Positions 8,149-15,625 of a stretch of 64,000 nt of DNA are shown one piece after another (within the stretch, counting starts at the first letter, position 1; each line of letters starts with the position of its first letter). The stretch comes from Nocardia ninae NBRC 108245 (GTDB lineage: Bacteria > Actinomycetota > Actinomycetes > Mycobacteriales > Mycobacteriaceae): NCBI RefSeq assembly GCF_007990755.1, contig NZ_BJXA01000003.1:236639-300638 (forward strand), in the 5' to 3' direction. The position numbers and the translations under genes were made by a program. The notes below the pieces were generated by a model. The model saw nothing but the letters and a program-made list of their open reading frames with translations, ran no database searches and was not told the DNA's origin.

Positions 8149-8180
8149 ATTCTCAACCCTGTACCCAGGAACAAGGTCAA
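8149..8180 (-). promoter_or_regulatory. MerR-type promoter/operator of merR-merB
   Basis: On the minus strand TTGACC is followed by a 19-base spacer and TGAGAAT. The spacer contains an imperfect dyad, ACCTTGTTCC-TG-GGTACAGGGT with two mismatches. The overlong 19-base spacing and embedded dyad are hallmarks of promoters activated by DNA distortion by MerR proteins. Confidence 0.8.
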
Positions 8181-8188
8181 CCCACCAC

Positions 8189-8311
8189 GTGAGAACGCTC
8201 GGTGCTCGTCGAGTGTTCGGCGTGGGCTGGTTGATCCTGTTGGCCGGATCGGTAATCGCCGGCGCTGCAGTGACTGGGCGCTGGTTCCTCGGCCGGTCAG
8301 TGTGCAGCTAG
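8189..8311 (+). CDS. Possible 40-residue single-pass membrane peptide
   Basis: From GTG at 8189 the frame encodes a basic start, a hydrophobic helix (VGWLILLAGSVIAGAAVTGR) and the end RSVCS. It starts just behind the merR promoter in the opposite direction, where mer operons often hold a transporter. It could be a small membrane protein or the truncated start of a transport gene. No clear ribosome-binding site is seen, so support is weak. Confidence 0.3.
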   Translation: MRTLGARRVFGVGWLILLAGSVIAGAAVTGRWFLGRSVCS

Positions 8312-8567
8312 TGCCGCTACCCAGCAGCGCGTGGTCTGCGCTTGGGGTTAGCTGGGCGGTGAATCAATCCATGGCTGCACAGGAAAAGTCCTCGCAGAAT
8401 CCCCTCTCAGCCCTGTCGCGATTGGGATGCTCGATGCTTGTCCGCCGGGTGTCGTCGCGAACACGTTGCGCCGCTGGCGGCGCAGACCGTTGCGGGATCG
8501 TGCATGCATTCGCGTGCAGTGGGTAATACGAGGTTGTTTAGTAGGTTATGCGAAGGAGATGATTTCG

Positions 8568-8648
8568 ATGGCGGAGATGTGCATGCAGACGATGGGCATG
8601 ATGCGTGACTGGTGGAACCGAATGTTCCCTGGCATGCCCATGCTGTGA
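8568..8648 (+). CDS. 26-residue Met-rich peptide beside merR
   Basis: The sequence GAAGGAG lies nine bases before this ATG. The peptide has eight methionines, one cysteine and the core MMRDWWNRMFPGMPML. It has no match I recognise, but its Met-rich, tiny size and WWN motif recall the 33-residue peptides at 12674 and 37907, which also carry SWWN. An in-frame ATG at 8559 touches the ribosome-binding site and is unlikely. A metal-binding role is inference from composition and location in the mercury block. Confidence 0.55.
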   Translation: MAEMCMQTMGMMRDWWNRMFPGMPML

Positions 8649-8956
8649 TCGTGTAGTGGTCGCGGGCTTCGCGAGCTCGACGTTGCTCGTCAGTGCCGTC
8701 GGGCAGGGTGGAGCTGCGTAGAGCGTCCCTACTGTTGGGATGCATCAGGATTAGCTTGCGCGCCGGATCGCCATCGGCGCCGTTCTGGCGTCCAGGCGGC
8801 GCCATCTGAGAGGCGACTGCCAGTGATGGGCTCCTCCCTGTCAGTTGGGACGAGCCCACCCGTTCCTGTCCTGCTGAGCGGGACGGCTGGGCGTTGGGTC
8901 ATATGTTCGGCTGCGGCACCCGACGGTCGGAACTGTCGACGTCGAGGGTACTGCTC
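8649..8956. other. Noncoding stretch after the Met-rich peptide
   Basis: I see no gene, repeat or RNA here. Open frames in it have no recognisable protein features. Confidence 0.4.
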
Positions 8957-8973
8957 TACTAACCTATATAGTA
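8957..8973. promoter_or_regulatory. BlaI-type palindrome (upstream of methyltransferase)
   Basis: TACTA, seven bases, TAGTA: the same pattern found at 12041 and 58762. It lies about 160 bases before the methyltransferase gene. Confidence 0.45.
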
Positions 8974-9134
8974 TGAATGGCCGCGTGGGGCCGCCCCTAT
9001 GTGGGGTTCGGAACTCAGGTGGGCAGGCATCCGCGCTGTCCGCGCGCAATTTCGAACGGTGGCGGATACGGCGGGGTCGTGGTTCGGGTACCGGCCAGAT
9101 CGACTCGTCCTGTTGAATGGGAGAACCGGGATCA

Positions 9135-9896
9135 ATGTCGAATCCTGCTCGGCACGAACCGAAGCCAAGGCTGAGAAAGAGAGTGCTCGCGTCAGCGAAT
9201 GTGTTGCTGACTCCGTCCGGCTTTCAGTTGGTCAGACGAACCGACGAGTTCGAGGACTACATACCCTTCGAGCAGACGCAAGCGGCCGCAACGGCAGCAG
9301 GATTGTCAGTTGGGGACTACATCGATCGGGAGTACAACGTCCCCGGCTGCACGCAGGACACCATCGATCAGATGGCCGAATTAGGGGCCTTCGACCGGCC
9401 GATTTGCCGCGTATGTGAAATTGGACCGGGATCGGGGCGATACCTGGAGAAAGTGATCGCCAGGTGCGCACCGCAGTCCTATGAGATATACGAAACTGCT
9501 GGCCCATGGCGTGACTGGCTCACGACGACATACAACGTCACGGCGCGGCCGACCGACGGTGTCAAACTTTCGGCGACCCCCGATGGCACAGTGGATCTCG
9601 TCCATTCCCACAAGGTCTTGAACGGCCTGAAGATCTTGGATATCTGCAGCTATTTTTACGAGATCGCGCGAATCGCCGGCCCGGAGAGCGTGGTGGTCTT
9701 CGATATCTTGACCGAAGACTGCCTCGACGAAGACACGTTGCGCCGCTGGCTCGATTCGGGTGCCGGTTACGTCACCAGCATGACCACCAAGCAATTCGCG
9801 GTCGACTTCTTCGGCCGACGCGGATTCGAATGTGTAGGAAGCTTTTTCGCGACATCGATGCCGGGGAAGACACACTATCTGGTGTTCAAACGATAG
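9135..9896 (+). CDS. SAM-dependent methyltransferase, class I
   Basis: A 253-residue methyltransferase. The SAM-binding motif I is CRVCEIGPGSGRYLEKV, and a typical post-motif region follows (DGTVDLVHSHKVLNGL, then SVVVFDILTED). The substrate cannot be inferred. I prefer ATG 9135, which has GGAGAACC upstream, over ATG 9117. The gene is followed by a YdcF-like protein on the same strand; the pair may be one unit. A BlaI-type palindrome lies upstream. Confidence 0.75.
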   Translation: MSNPARHEPKPRLRKRVLASANVLLTPSGFQLVRRTDEFEDYIPFEQTQAAATAAGLSVGDYIDREYNVPGCTQDTIDQMAELGAFDRPICRVCEIGPGSGRYLEKVIARCAPQSYEIYETAGPWRDWLTTTYNVTARPTDGVKLSATPDGTVDLVHSHKVLNGLKILDICSYFYEIARIAGPESVVVFDILTEDCLDEDTLRRWLDSGAGYVTSMTTKQFAVDFFGRRGFECVGSFFATSMPGKTHYLVFKR

Positions 9897-9937
9897 GCCG
9901 TGACCGAGGAGAGGCCATCGAGCTACGTCGAACAGGG

Positions 9938-10510
9938 GTGACCGGGGCACGCAGAGTCTTTCGTCGCGTGCTTGTGGTCGGCTCGGTGCTGTCGGTGGTT
10001 GCAGCCGTCTACGTGACCGCGTTGTGGCCGGTGTATGTCCGACCTCGAGCCGACCACCCGGCGGCGGCGGACGCGGTTGTGGTCCTCGGTGGTGCACATC
10101 CTCGTGACCGTGAGCAGCTGGGCTTCGAGCTTGTCCGGGATGGCTATGCGCCGCAGCTGATTTTGTCGAACTCCCATTACGGCGACGACCTGCCGGATCA
10201 CGATCAAACGCTGAACCGGATCTGCGCCAGCACTTATAGCTTCAAGGTGCATTGCTTAGCGCCTGTGCCGGATACCACGCGCGGTGAGGCCCGCGAGATC
10301 GTCCGCTTGGCGCGCGAAGAACGGTGGCAGCGGGTGATCGTGGTGACGTTCATCCCGCACCTGTCCCGAGCTCGGTACATCATCGGCAAGTGCTTCGCCG
10401 GCGAGGTCTTGATGGTGCCTGCTCGCTCGCGCCTGTCAGTGCGTGAATGGGCTTACAACTACGTGCATCAGTCGTTTGGATATGGGCGGGCGTACTTCGA
10501 GAACTGCTAG
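9938..10510 (+). CDS. YdcF/DUF218 family membrane-anchored protein
   Basis: A 190-residue protein with an N-terminal membrane helix (VFRRVLVVGSVLSVVAAVYV) and the DUF218 core: ADAVVVLGGAHPRDREQLG, LILSNSHYGDD and the later VVTFIPHLSRARYIIGK. The family includes SanA and ElyC, linked to envelope integrity, but the reaction is not established. I chose GTG 9938 because the earlier ATG at 9830 lies inside the methyltransferase gene; no site decides this clearly. Confidence 0.7.
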   Translation: MTGARRVFRRVLVVGSVLSVVAAVYVTALWPVYVRPRADHPAAADAVVVLGGAHPRDREQLGFELVRDGYAPQLILSNSHYGDDLPDHDQTLNRICASTYSFKVHCLAPVPDTTRGEAREIVRLAREERWQRVIVVTFIPHLSRARYIIGKCFAGEVLMVPARSRLSVREWAYNYVHQSFGYGRAYFENC

Positions 10511-10542
10511 CCCGCATCGTTGTCGGCGAGCCTGGCGATCTG

Positions 10543-11505
10543 CTAACTGGTGAAAGGGAGGCACATCACGGCACCATGCGCGGCTCCGGAGAGCGCCAGT
10601 ACCGGTGTGGATGCGACGACGACGCCGAACGCGGTGAGCTGAATAAGGCTGCGCACGCGTCGAACTGTATTAGCGGGTGCGGCGAGCCGGACGACCCGCG
10701 CGCTGATGCTCACCGTTGCGGCGCCGAGCGCCCCTCTGGGGATGGGCACCGCCCCGGCGAGGCTCAGAATCGCGCCGAGGACCGCAGGCTTGCCATGGTC
10801 TTGGGCGGCCCGATCGTCGGCGCACATCTCGAGCAACCGGGCGACTTCGGTTTCAGCAACGGTGAACAGCTTGACCCGGGGGAGGGCACCGGCGAGGGCG
10901 CGGGTCGCTGCCAGTATGAGGTGATGCCGTCCGGTCAAATGAGCCCGCTCATGCGCGAGAACGGCATCGAGATGGCTCTTTTCGAGCACGGCTAAGGCGG
11001 CCGTGGTGATCACTACCGTTCGGTGGCGTCCAGCCACCGAGTAGACAGCCTTTTCCGGAACATCGATCACCAGCCCGTCCACGCCTTGCACCCGGCGGCC
11101 GATGATCTGCACCGACCGAGCGTGCCGAGTGCTGGTCACTCGTGTGCGGGCGACCGACCGAAGAACGCGGAAGCCGAGCACCGCGACGAACCCTGACAGC
11201 GTCGACGTCAGCACTATCACTGCAAGCCGCGCTGCGGAACCGTCATTGCCGGAAAGGACCGAACGCAACACGGCAAAACACGTGCCGAGCAACGACGAAT
11301 CCGGCTTGTGCCAGATACGGATGGCATCGGCGATCAAGGCGACCGCAGCAGCCATCCATGAGGCCAGAACACTGGTGAGGGCTGCAAGCCAGACCGCCAC
11401 CGCGAACGCTGGAGCCCGGCCGCCGGCGGTCACACGCGGTAGCAGCCGCGGCGTCATCACAGAGACGAGGGCGGAGTACACCAGCAGGCAGACTGCGGAA
11501 CTCAC
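10543..11505 (-). CDS. M56 family (BlaR1-like) membrane metallopeptidase, copy 1
   Basis: A 320-residue membrane protein with hydrophobic helices at both ends and a zinc-protease motif HERAH in VLAHERAHLTGRHHLI. It has the M56 layout but lacks the large penicillin-binding sensor domain of staphylococcal BlaR1. In this family the protease inactivates a BlaI repressor after a signal. The gene starts with GTG overlapping the stop of the upstream blaI as GTGA. A second BlaI/M56 pair lies at 21503-22809. Confidence 0.85.
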   Translation of the reverse strand: MSSAVCLLVYSALVSVMTPRLLPRVTAGGRAPAFAVAVWLAALTSVLASWMAAAVALIADAIRIWHKPDSSLLGTCFAVLRSVLSGNDGSAARLAVIVLTSTLSGFVAVLGFRVLRSVARTRVTSTRHARSVQIIGRRVQGVDGLVIDVPEKAVYSVAGRHRTVVITTAALAVLEKSHLDAVLAHERAHLTGRHHLILAATRALAGALPRVKLFTVAETEVARLLEMCADDRAAQDHGKPAVLGAILSLAGAVPIPRGALGAATVSISARVVRLAAPANTVRRVRSLIQLTAFGVVVASTPVLALSGAAHGAVMCLPFTS

Positions 11506-11879
11506 CGTTTCTTCCTCTTGGCAGCCAATCCACGCAATACCGTTCGCAACGCGGCCGATTCGTCTTCGGTGATCTGCTCGACGAAATGAGCGAGCACGAG
11601 ATCCGAGCGTCCGCCGCCGCCGAGTGCATCACGCATCAGCTTGGCGCTGTATTGCTCACGGCTGAGTGTCGGCCAATAATCGTAGGCTTTGCCTTGCCGT
11701 GTTCGCTCCAGCCAACCTTTGCGATGCAAGTTGTCCATGATGGTCATCACGGTGGTGTATGCGATCTCCCGGTCGCGGAGCAGATGTTCGTAGACCTCCC
11801 GCACCGTGATGGTGTCGTCAGCCGACCAGACGCGGTCCATCACGACCGCTTCCAGATCCCCGAAACGATGGGCCATCGA
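11502..11879 (-). CDS. BlaI/MecI/CopY family repressor, copy 1
   Basis: A 125-residue winged-helix repressor: GDLEAVVMDRVWSADDTITV followed by YTTVMTIMDNLHRKGWL. It has no cysteines, so it lacks the CxC copper site of CopY and is more likely released by proteolysis by the adjacent M56 protein. I use ATG 11879 rather than an upstream start. A perfect BlaI-type palindrome lies 162 bases upstream at 12041. Confidence 0.87.
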   Translation of the reverse strand, partial: SMAHRFGDLEAVVMDRVWSADDTITVREVYEHLLRDREIAYTTVMTIMDNLHRKGWLERTRQGKAYDYWPTLSREQYSAKLMRDALGGGGRSDLVLAHFVEQITEDESAALRTVLRGLAAKRKKR

Positions 11880-12040
11880 TCCTCCTCGTTCTCGGTCAGC
11901 CCAGTCTACGACCGTGCCTCCGAACAATCGGCACTGCCGGACCCCAGTAGGCAGACCGACGTACTGTCACCTACCTGGACGTTAGGGCCAGTTTGGGACG
12001 CAACGACACCTCGCTCACCACCAACCACCGCACTTATTTC

Positions 12041-12057
12041 TACTATGTATCATAGTA
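12041..12057. promoter_or_regulatory. BlaI-type palindrome (upstream of blaI copy 1)
   Basis: CTACTATGTATCATAGTAG at 12040-12058 is a perfect 8-3-8 palindrome, equivalent to TACTA-N7-TAGTA. It is the best match of the set and lies upstream of the leftward blaI gene, as expected of an autoregulatory site. Confidence 0.65.
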
Positions 12058-12195
12058 GCTAGAGCTATTGGCTCGCAGAGAAAAGTGGGTTCGGGTCCAG
12101 TGACGATCGCGCAGTGGCCGATGCGGCGTTGGATAGTTGCCGCCGCGGCCTGCCGGTGCTCGAACGCGGAGCCCACGCCGGTGCCGCGGTCGCTG

Positions 12196-12249
12196 AGTGA
12201 TTGTTTTTGCTGTGATTCCGCTGGCTTGGGATATTTGACCGATCCTCAT
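12196..12249 (-). pseudogene. Relic of a CueR-type regulator (first 18 codons)
   Basis: Leftward from ATG 12249 the frame reads MRIGQISQASGITAKTI and then loses all similarity. The intact CueR-like protein at 34587-35006 begins MRIGELATASGLTAKTI. The relic stands in the same position relative to a CueR-type promoter (12291) as the intact gene does to the promoter at 35034. Confidence 0.7.
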
Positions 12250-12290
12250 GACACCTCCGGTTCGCGGAGGAGATTCGGACGGATTCACCC

Positions 12291-12322
12291 TTGACATTCC
12301 ACCTTACTGGAAGGTTCATGAT
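12291..12322 (+). promoter_or_regulatory. CueR-type promoter, copy 1 (collapsed copper operon)
   Basis: TTGACA, then the 19-base spacer TTCCACCTTACTGGAAGGT, then TCATGAT. The surrounding bases, from about 12285 to 12337, match the copZ-copA promoter region at 35028 almost base for base. Confidence 0.75.
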
Positions 12323-12351
12323 GGTGGCAGAGCCCGCCGAATGCAGCAACA

Positions 12352-12660
12352 GATGAGGTCACCGACCCCGATCCCCGCAGCCCGCGGCAGGTCGAGTTCT
12401 CGATCGCAGGCATGACATGCGCGTTGTGCCCGGCTGCGGCCGGCCTGTTGAACCCTTGATCGCTGGGCTCGGCGATGGCGTTCTCCAGCGTGTTCGAGTT
12501 GTCGAACAGCCCGCCGCTGCAGCGGCTCCGCGCCGCGGACCAAGTCTTGGCAGAGGAGCGTGATGTCCCTGCCAGTGCGATAGTGCCGGCGTTCGGCACA
12601 ACGCAGAGCGGCAACAAGGCCGGACCCGGTAGGCGAGTCGGAACAGATGAAACACACCAG
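12352..12660 (+). pseudogene. Internally deleted copZ-copA remnant
   Basis: The frame starting at 12352 reads EVTDPDPRSPRQ and then [14 protein letters not shown], the start of a CopA metal-binding domain. It then jumps directly to GLLNP and a stop. A fragment in another frame, [11 protein letters not shown], matches the last membrane helix of CopA at 35377. The C-terminal tail similarity ([18 protein letters not shown]) also survives. About 680 codons of copA and all of copZ are missing. The downstream peptide gene is intact. Confidence 0.8.
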
Positions 12661-12673
12661 AGGAGATAGAACA

Positions 12674-12775
12674 ATGACACCGAACATGTTGGCCGGCCTG
12701 CAGTCCTGGTGGAACTGCCAGCTGATGATGCTCGGCCTCGCCGAATGCGGTATGTGCTCCAAGATGCCCCAGTAA
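12674..12775 (+). CDS. 33-residue Met/Cys peptide, copy 1 (intact in a collapsed operon)
   Basis: An ATG with GAGGAGATAG upstream encodes 33 residues with identical core SWWNCQLMMLGLAECGMC at positions 11-28 and cysteines at 15, 25 and 28. It differs from the copy at 37907 at only five positions (2, 6, 8, 10 and 29). Here it is the only intact gene left behind the CueR-type promoter at 12291. It matches no family I know. The Cys/Met content, WWN motif and copper context suggest a Cu(I)-binding or membrane-associated peptide, but this is inference. Confidence 0.75.
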   Translation: MTPNMLAGLQSWWNCQLMMLGLAECGMCSKMPQ

Positions 12776-12783
12776 CCGGCGGT

Positions 12784-12830
12784 TGATGGAATCGTTACCT
12801 GTCACGCTGGCGGTGCTGGTCGGCATGAGT
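12784..12830 (+). pseudogene. Remnant of the small DUF2933-like membrane protein gene
   Basis: ATGGAATCG and the encoded MESLPVTLAVL match the beginning of the intact gene at 38022 (MESLLVTLAVL); similarity then stops. It marks the right limit of the homology between this relic and the main copper operon. Nothing recognisable lies between here and 12978. Confidence 0.6.
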
Positions 12831-12978
12831 ATCGGGGAAGCCCGGTATTAAACCGGTTCATCATGTCGGTGCTCGTGTTGATTTCCGAGAACACGAACGC
12901 GAATTGCCATGCCCAGCAGCCGATCATAATCCGGCTGCCCGTCGACTGGAAATCGCACAGCGGCCACGCGCCTTGACC

Positions 12979-13629
12979 TCAGCGCAGTGCTTGATCGAGT
13001 GCGTTGGAGAGGTCTTGATAGCTGCGCGGTGTGATCCGTTGTCCGTTGAGGAAGAAGGTGGGGGTTGCGTCCACTCCGAGGGCTGTGCCGTCGGCGATGT
13101 CGGCGCGGATTCGGTCGAGGGTGGCGGGGTCGTTGTATGCGGCGTCGAATGCGGCTAAGTCGAGTCCGAGGTCGGCGGCGAAAATCCGGAACACGTCGTC
13201 CTTCGGTGTCCGCTGCTCACCCCATACGGACTGTGTTTCGTAGAGTCGCTGATACATCTGCTCGAACTTGCCTTGTTGTGCCGCCGCTTCGGCGGCGCGG
13301 GCTGCTCGTTCGGCGTTGACGTGGGAAGGAATCGGGAAGTAGCGCACGACGAAACTGACCCTTTCGCCGTATTCCTGCCGCAACTTCTCGACGAGGGGGT
13401 ATACCCCGCCGCATGCTTCGCATTCGAAGTCGAGGAACTCCACGAGGGTCACTCGACCATCCGGGACTATCGACAGACGGTGACTGTTGGCTCGAACCAG
13501 CGCTGATTCGCCGGCCATGACGTCGGCCCGCGGGTCTTCGGCTCTGGACCTATTGGTCAGCAGCAATGCCACCAGACCCACGCCGCAGATGAGCGCCAGG
13601 GTCAACGCAATTCTTGCGGTACGTGTCAT
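12979..13629 (-). CDS. DsbA-like membrane-anchored thiol-disulfide oxidoreductase
   Basis: A 216-residue protein with an N-terminal signal anchor (TARIALTLALICGVGLVALL) and a DsbA/thioredoxin fold. The active site is FECEACGGVYPLVEKL (CEAC) and the cis-proline loop is GVDATPTFFLNGQ. It should act outside the membrane on protein thiols. I start at 13629, just before the hydrophobic segment; an upstream ATG at 13677 adds 16 residues. It lies downstream of copC on the same strand, 156 bases away. Confidence 0.85.
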   Translation of the reverse strand: MTRTARIALTLALICGVGLVALLLTNRSRAEDPRADVMAGESALVRANSHRLSIVPDGRVTLVEFLDFECEACGGVYPLVEKLRQEYGERVSFVVRYFPIPSHVNAERAARAAEAAAQQGKFEQMYQRLYETQSVWGEQRTPKDDVFRIFAADLGLDLAAFDAAYNDPATLDRIRADIADGTALGVDATPTFFLNGQRITPRSYQDLSNALDQALR

Positions 13630-13785
13630 CCGAGGGCACCTTGGAGCACATCCAACGGAACGGGTAAACGGGAGCAAATGGGCACGCGGTCACACTACAG
13701 ATCTCATGCAGAGATCGCTATGGAACGAAATTCAGTTCCCACCAGGCCCATTCTGGGCGGCCGGTCGCGTCGTCGCGGCCTGTCG

Positions 13786-14358
13786 TCATTCGCGAGGTTG
13801 CCGCTGTGTCTTTCGGGGACTGCGCAGTGCGAGGACCATACCGGCGATGAGAAGTCCCCCGAGTGCACAGGCGAGGATCCATCGAACCGCACTGCCGTCC
13901 CCGGCGGGGGCGGACTCCGGTCGTGCCGTTGCCGACGGCGCTGCGGGTTGGGCCTGGGGCGCAGCCGAATCTGGAGGCGGTAGGTCCGGAGCCTGTGTGA
14001 GAGTGAACGAGTATGTGCCTGCGATGGGGTGGCCGTCGGCGGAGACGACTCGGTAGGCCACTGTGTATCGCCCGGCGGGGATGGCCGGGCGAATATCGGC
14101 CCGCGCTTTCGCGCCCTCGACAGTGGGTTTGGTTGGTGCCCAACTGGTTCCGTCTTCGGCGGTGACTGTCAGGTTCGCGAATTGCTGTTCGATGTTCTGG
14201 TTGAACACGAGCTCTACCCGCTGGGGCGCAACAGCGATGATTCCATCGGGTGCCGGATCGGAGCTGACCAATTCGCTGTGTGCGAGCGCCGGACCCGCGC
14301 CGGTCAGTGCGGCGGCGACGATTATCAGCACAATCGCGACGATTGATCTCACACGCAC
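13786..14358 (-). CDS. CopC-domain copper-binding protein with C-terminal membrane helix
   Basis: A 190-residue protein: signal peptide ending ALA, mature start HSELVSSDPAPDG, beta-sandwich CopC domain and a C-terminal helix (WILACALGGLLIAGMVLAL). The N-terminal histidine after cleavage and the SADGHPIAGTYSF segment supply the Asp/His set typical of Cu(II)-binding CopC. A Pro/Ala-rich linker joins the domain to the anchor. It is transcribed away from the ctaG gene, leaving about 95 bases for both promoters. It probably binds copper at the cell surface. Confidence 0.88.
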   Translation of the reverse strand: MRVRSIVAIVLIIVAAALTGAGPALAHSELVSSDPAPDGIIAVAPQRVELVFNQNIEQQFANLTVTAEDGTSWAPTKPTVEGAKARADIRPAIPAGRYTVAYRVVSADGHPIAGTYSFTLTQAPDLPPPDSAAPQAQPAAPSATARPESAPAGDGSAVRWILACALGGLLIAGMVLALRSPRKTQRQPRE

Positions 14359-14453
14359 TCCCGACAGGACATTTCAGGCACAGCGCAGCAGATGCTACCG
14401 GTCCAGACGTGAAGCCGCTTGACCCTCGCCGGTCGCCGATGGAAGGTGCATCT

Positions 14454-15407
14454 GTGAATCTTGCCGACACCGTGCACCTTCCCACAGCGCCGCCTTCGCT
14501 GGGCACTTTGCTGGAGTGGAATCCCCAGCCCGTGCCGCTGCTGCCGATCATCGGGCTCACGCTGGCCGCGGTGTACGGGTGGGGCGTGCTGCGTATGCAT
14601 CGCTCGGGGCGGGGCTGGCCGTGGTGGCGCACAGCGTGTTTCGTCAGTGGATGCTTGCTGCTGGTCGTGGTGATGGGGCTGGCGATCGAAGGGTATGGCC
14701 ACAAGGTCTTCAGCGTGTGGATGTTCCAGCACCTGACGCTGTCGATCACCATCCCGCCGCTGCTCGTGCTGGGTTCCCCGGGTCAGTTGTTACTGCGCGC
14801 GAGTGCCCATCACGGCCTGGGAAGGCTGTTGCTGGTGGCCGCCCTCGCCGGTCTGCGCAGCCGCACGGCCCGTACTTTGTTGCACCCGGCGGTCACCATC
14901 CCGGTGTTCTTGTTCAGCTACTACGGCCTGTATTTCACACCGATCCTCGACACTGTTGCTTCGGTGTGGTTCGGACACATCGGCGTCGAGGTGTTCTTTC
15001 TGGCAACGGGTGTGTTGTTCATTGTGCCGATTCTGTCGACCGGCCCCCTGCCGATCCGGCAGACCAATCTGGGGCGACTGTTCGACATTTTTCTCGAGAT
15101 GCCGCTGCATGTGTTTTTCGGCGTGGTCCTGATGATGGCGACCACCCCGGTGCTATCGATGTTCACCGACCCGCCGGCCGGATGGGGCATCGACCCGCTG
15201 ATGGATCAACAAACCGCGGGCGCCTTGGCCTGGTCATACGGTGAGCCGATCGCGGTGGTCATCGTGGTCGTCTTCGCGGCACGCTGGTACCGCGACGAAA
15301 CCCGCGGCACGAGCACTGGGCTGCTACACGCGCAACGCGGCGAGGACGAGGACCGCGAAGCGTACAACAATTATCTCAGACAGCTGCACCACCGCGGTTC
15401 TGCCTGA
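14454..15407 (+). CDS. CtaG (caa3-type) family membrane protein
   Basis: A 317-residue multi-helix protein of the caa3_CtaG family: KVFSVWMFQHLTLSITIPPL, HPAVTIPVFLFSYYGLYF, EMPLHVFFGVVLMMATTPVL. Members are tied to cytochrome oxidase copper-centre assembly or copper handling, often next to CopC as here. I use GTG 14454, with GGAAGG ten bases upstream; an ATG at 14439 overlaps that site. The cytosolic tail is charged. Confidence 0.85.
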   Translation: MNLADTVHLPTAPPSLGTLLEWNPQPVPLLPIIGLTLAAVYGWGVLRMHRSGRGWPWWRTACFVSGCLLLVVVMGLAIEGYGHKVFSVWMFQHLTLSITIPPLLVLGSPGQLLLRASAHHGLGRLLLVAALAGLRSRTARTLLHPAVTIPVFLFSYYGLYFTPILDTVASVWFGHIGVEVFFLATGVLFIVPILSTGPLPIRQTNLGRLFDIFLEMPLHVFFGVVLMMATTPVLSMFTDPPAGWGIDPLMDQQTAGALAWSYGEPIAVVIVVVFAARWYRDETRGTSTGLLHAQRGEDEDREAYNNYLRQLHHRGSA

Positions 15408-15543
15408 TTCGGGGACTCCGGTCCTCGCTCCCGGCCGCTGCCGGGGGTAATCCGGCAGGCAAGTCTGTTGGCGGCGCCGCTGGCCTGGCGTGAACCGGCA
15501 GTTGCAGGACTGTGTCGTAGATTCTCGGGTGCCGCATATATGT

Positions 15544-15555
15544 ACATGCGAATGT
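15544..15555. promoter_or_regulatory. ArsR/SmtB-type half-site pair upstream of the CDF exporter
   Basis: ACAT-GCGA-ATGT at 15544-15555, preceded by ATATATGT. The same ACAT-N4-ATGT form occurs at 29459 between the CmtR-like gene and the MmpL gene. ArsR/SmtB family repressors bind such AT-rich dyads. No ArsR gene is adjacent. Confidence 0.4.
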
Positions 15556-15625
15556 TACGATGCGGCAGCCGATTATCGCCCGGCAGACGGGTTGCGCGGT
15601 GTCGGAGCTGGCAGCGGTAGGAAGG

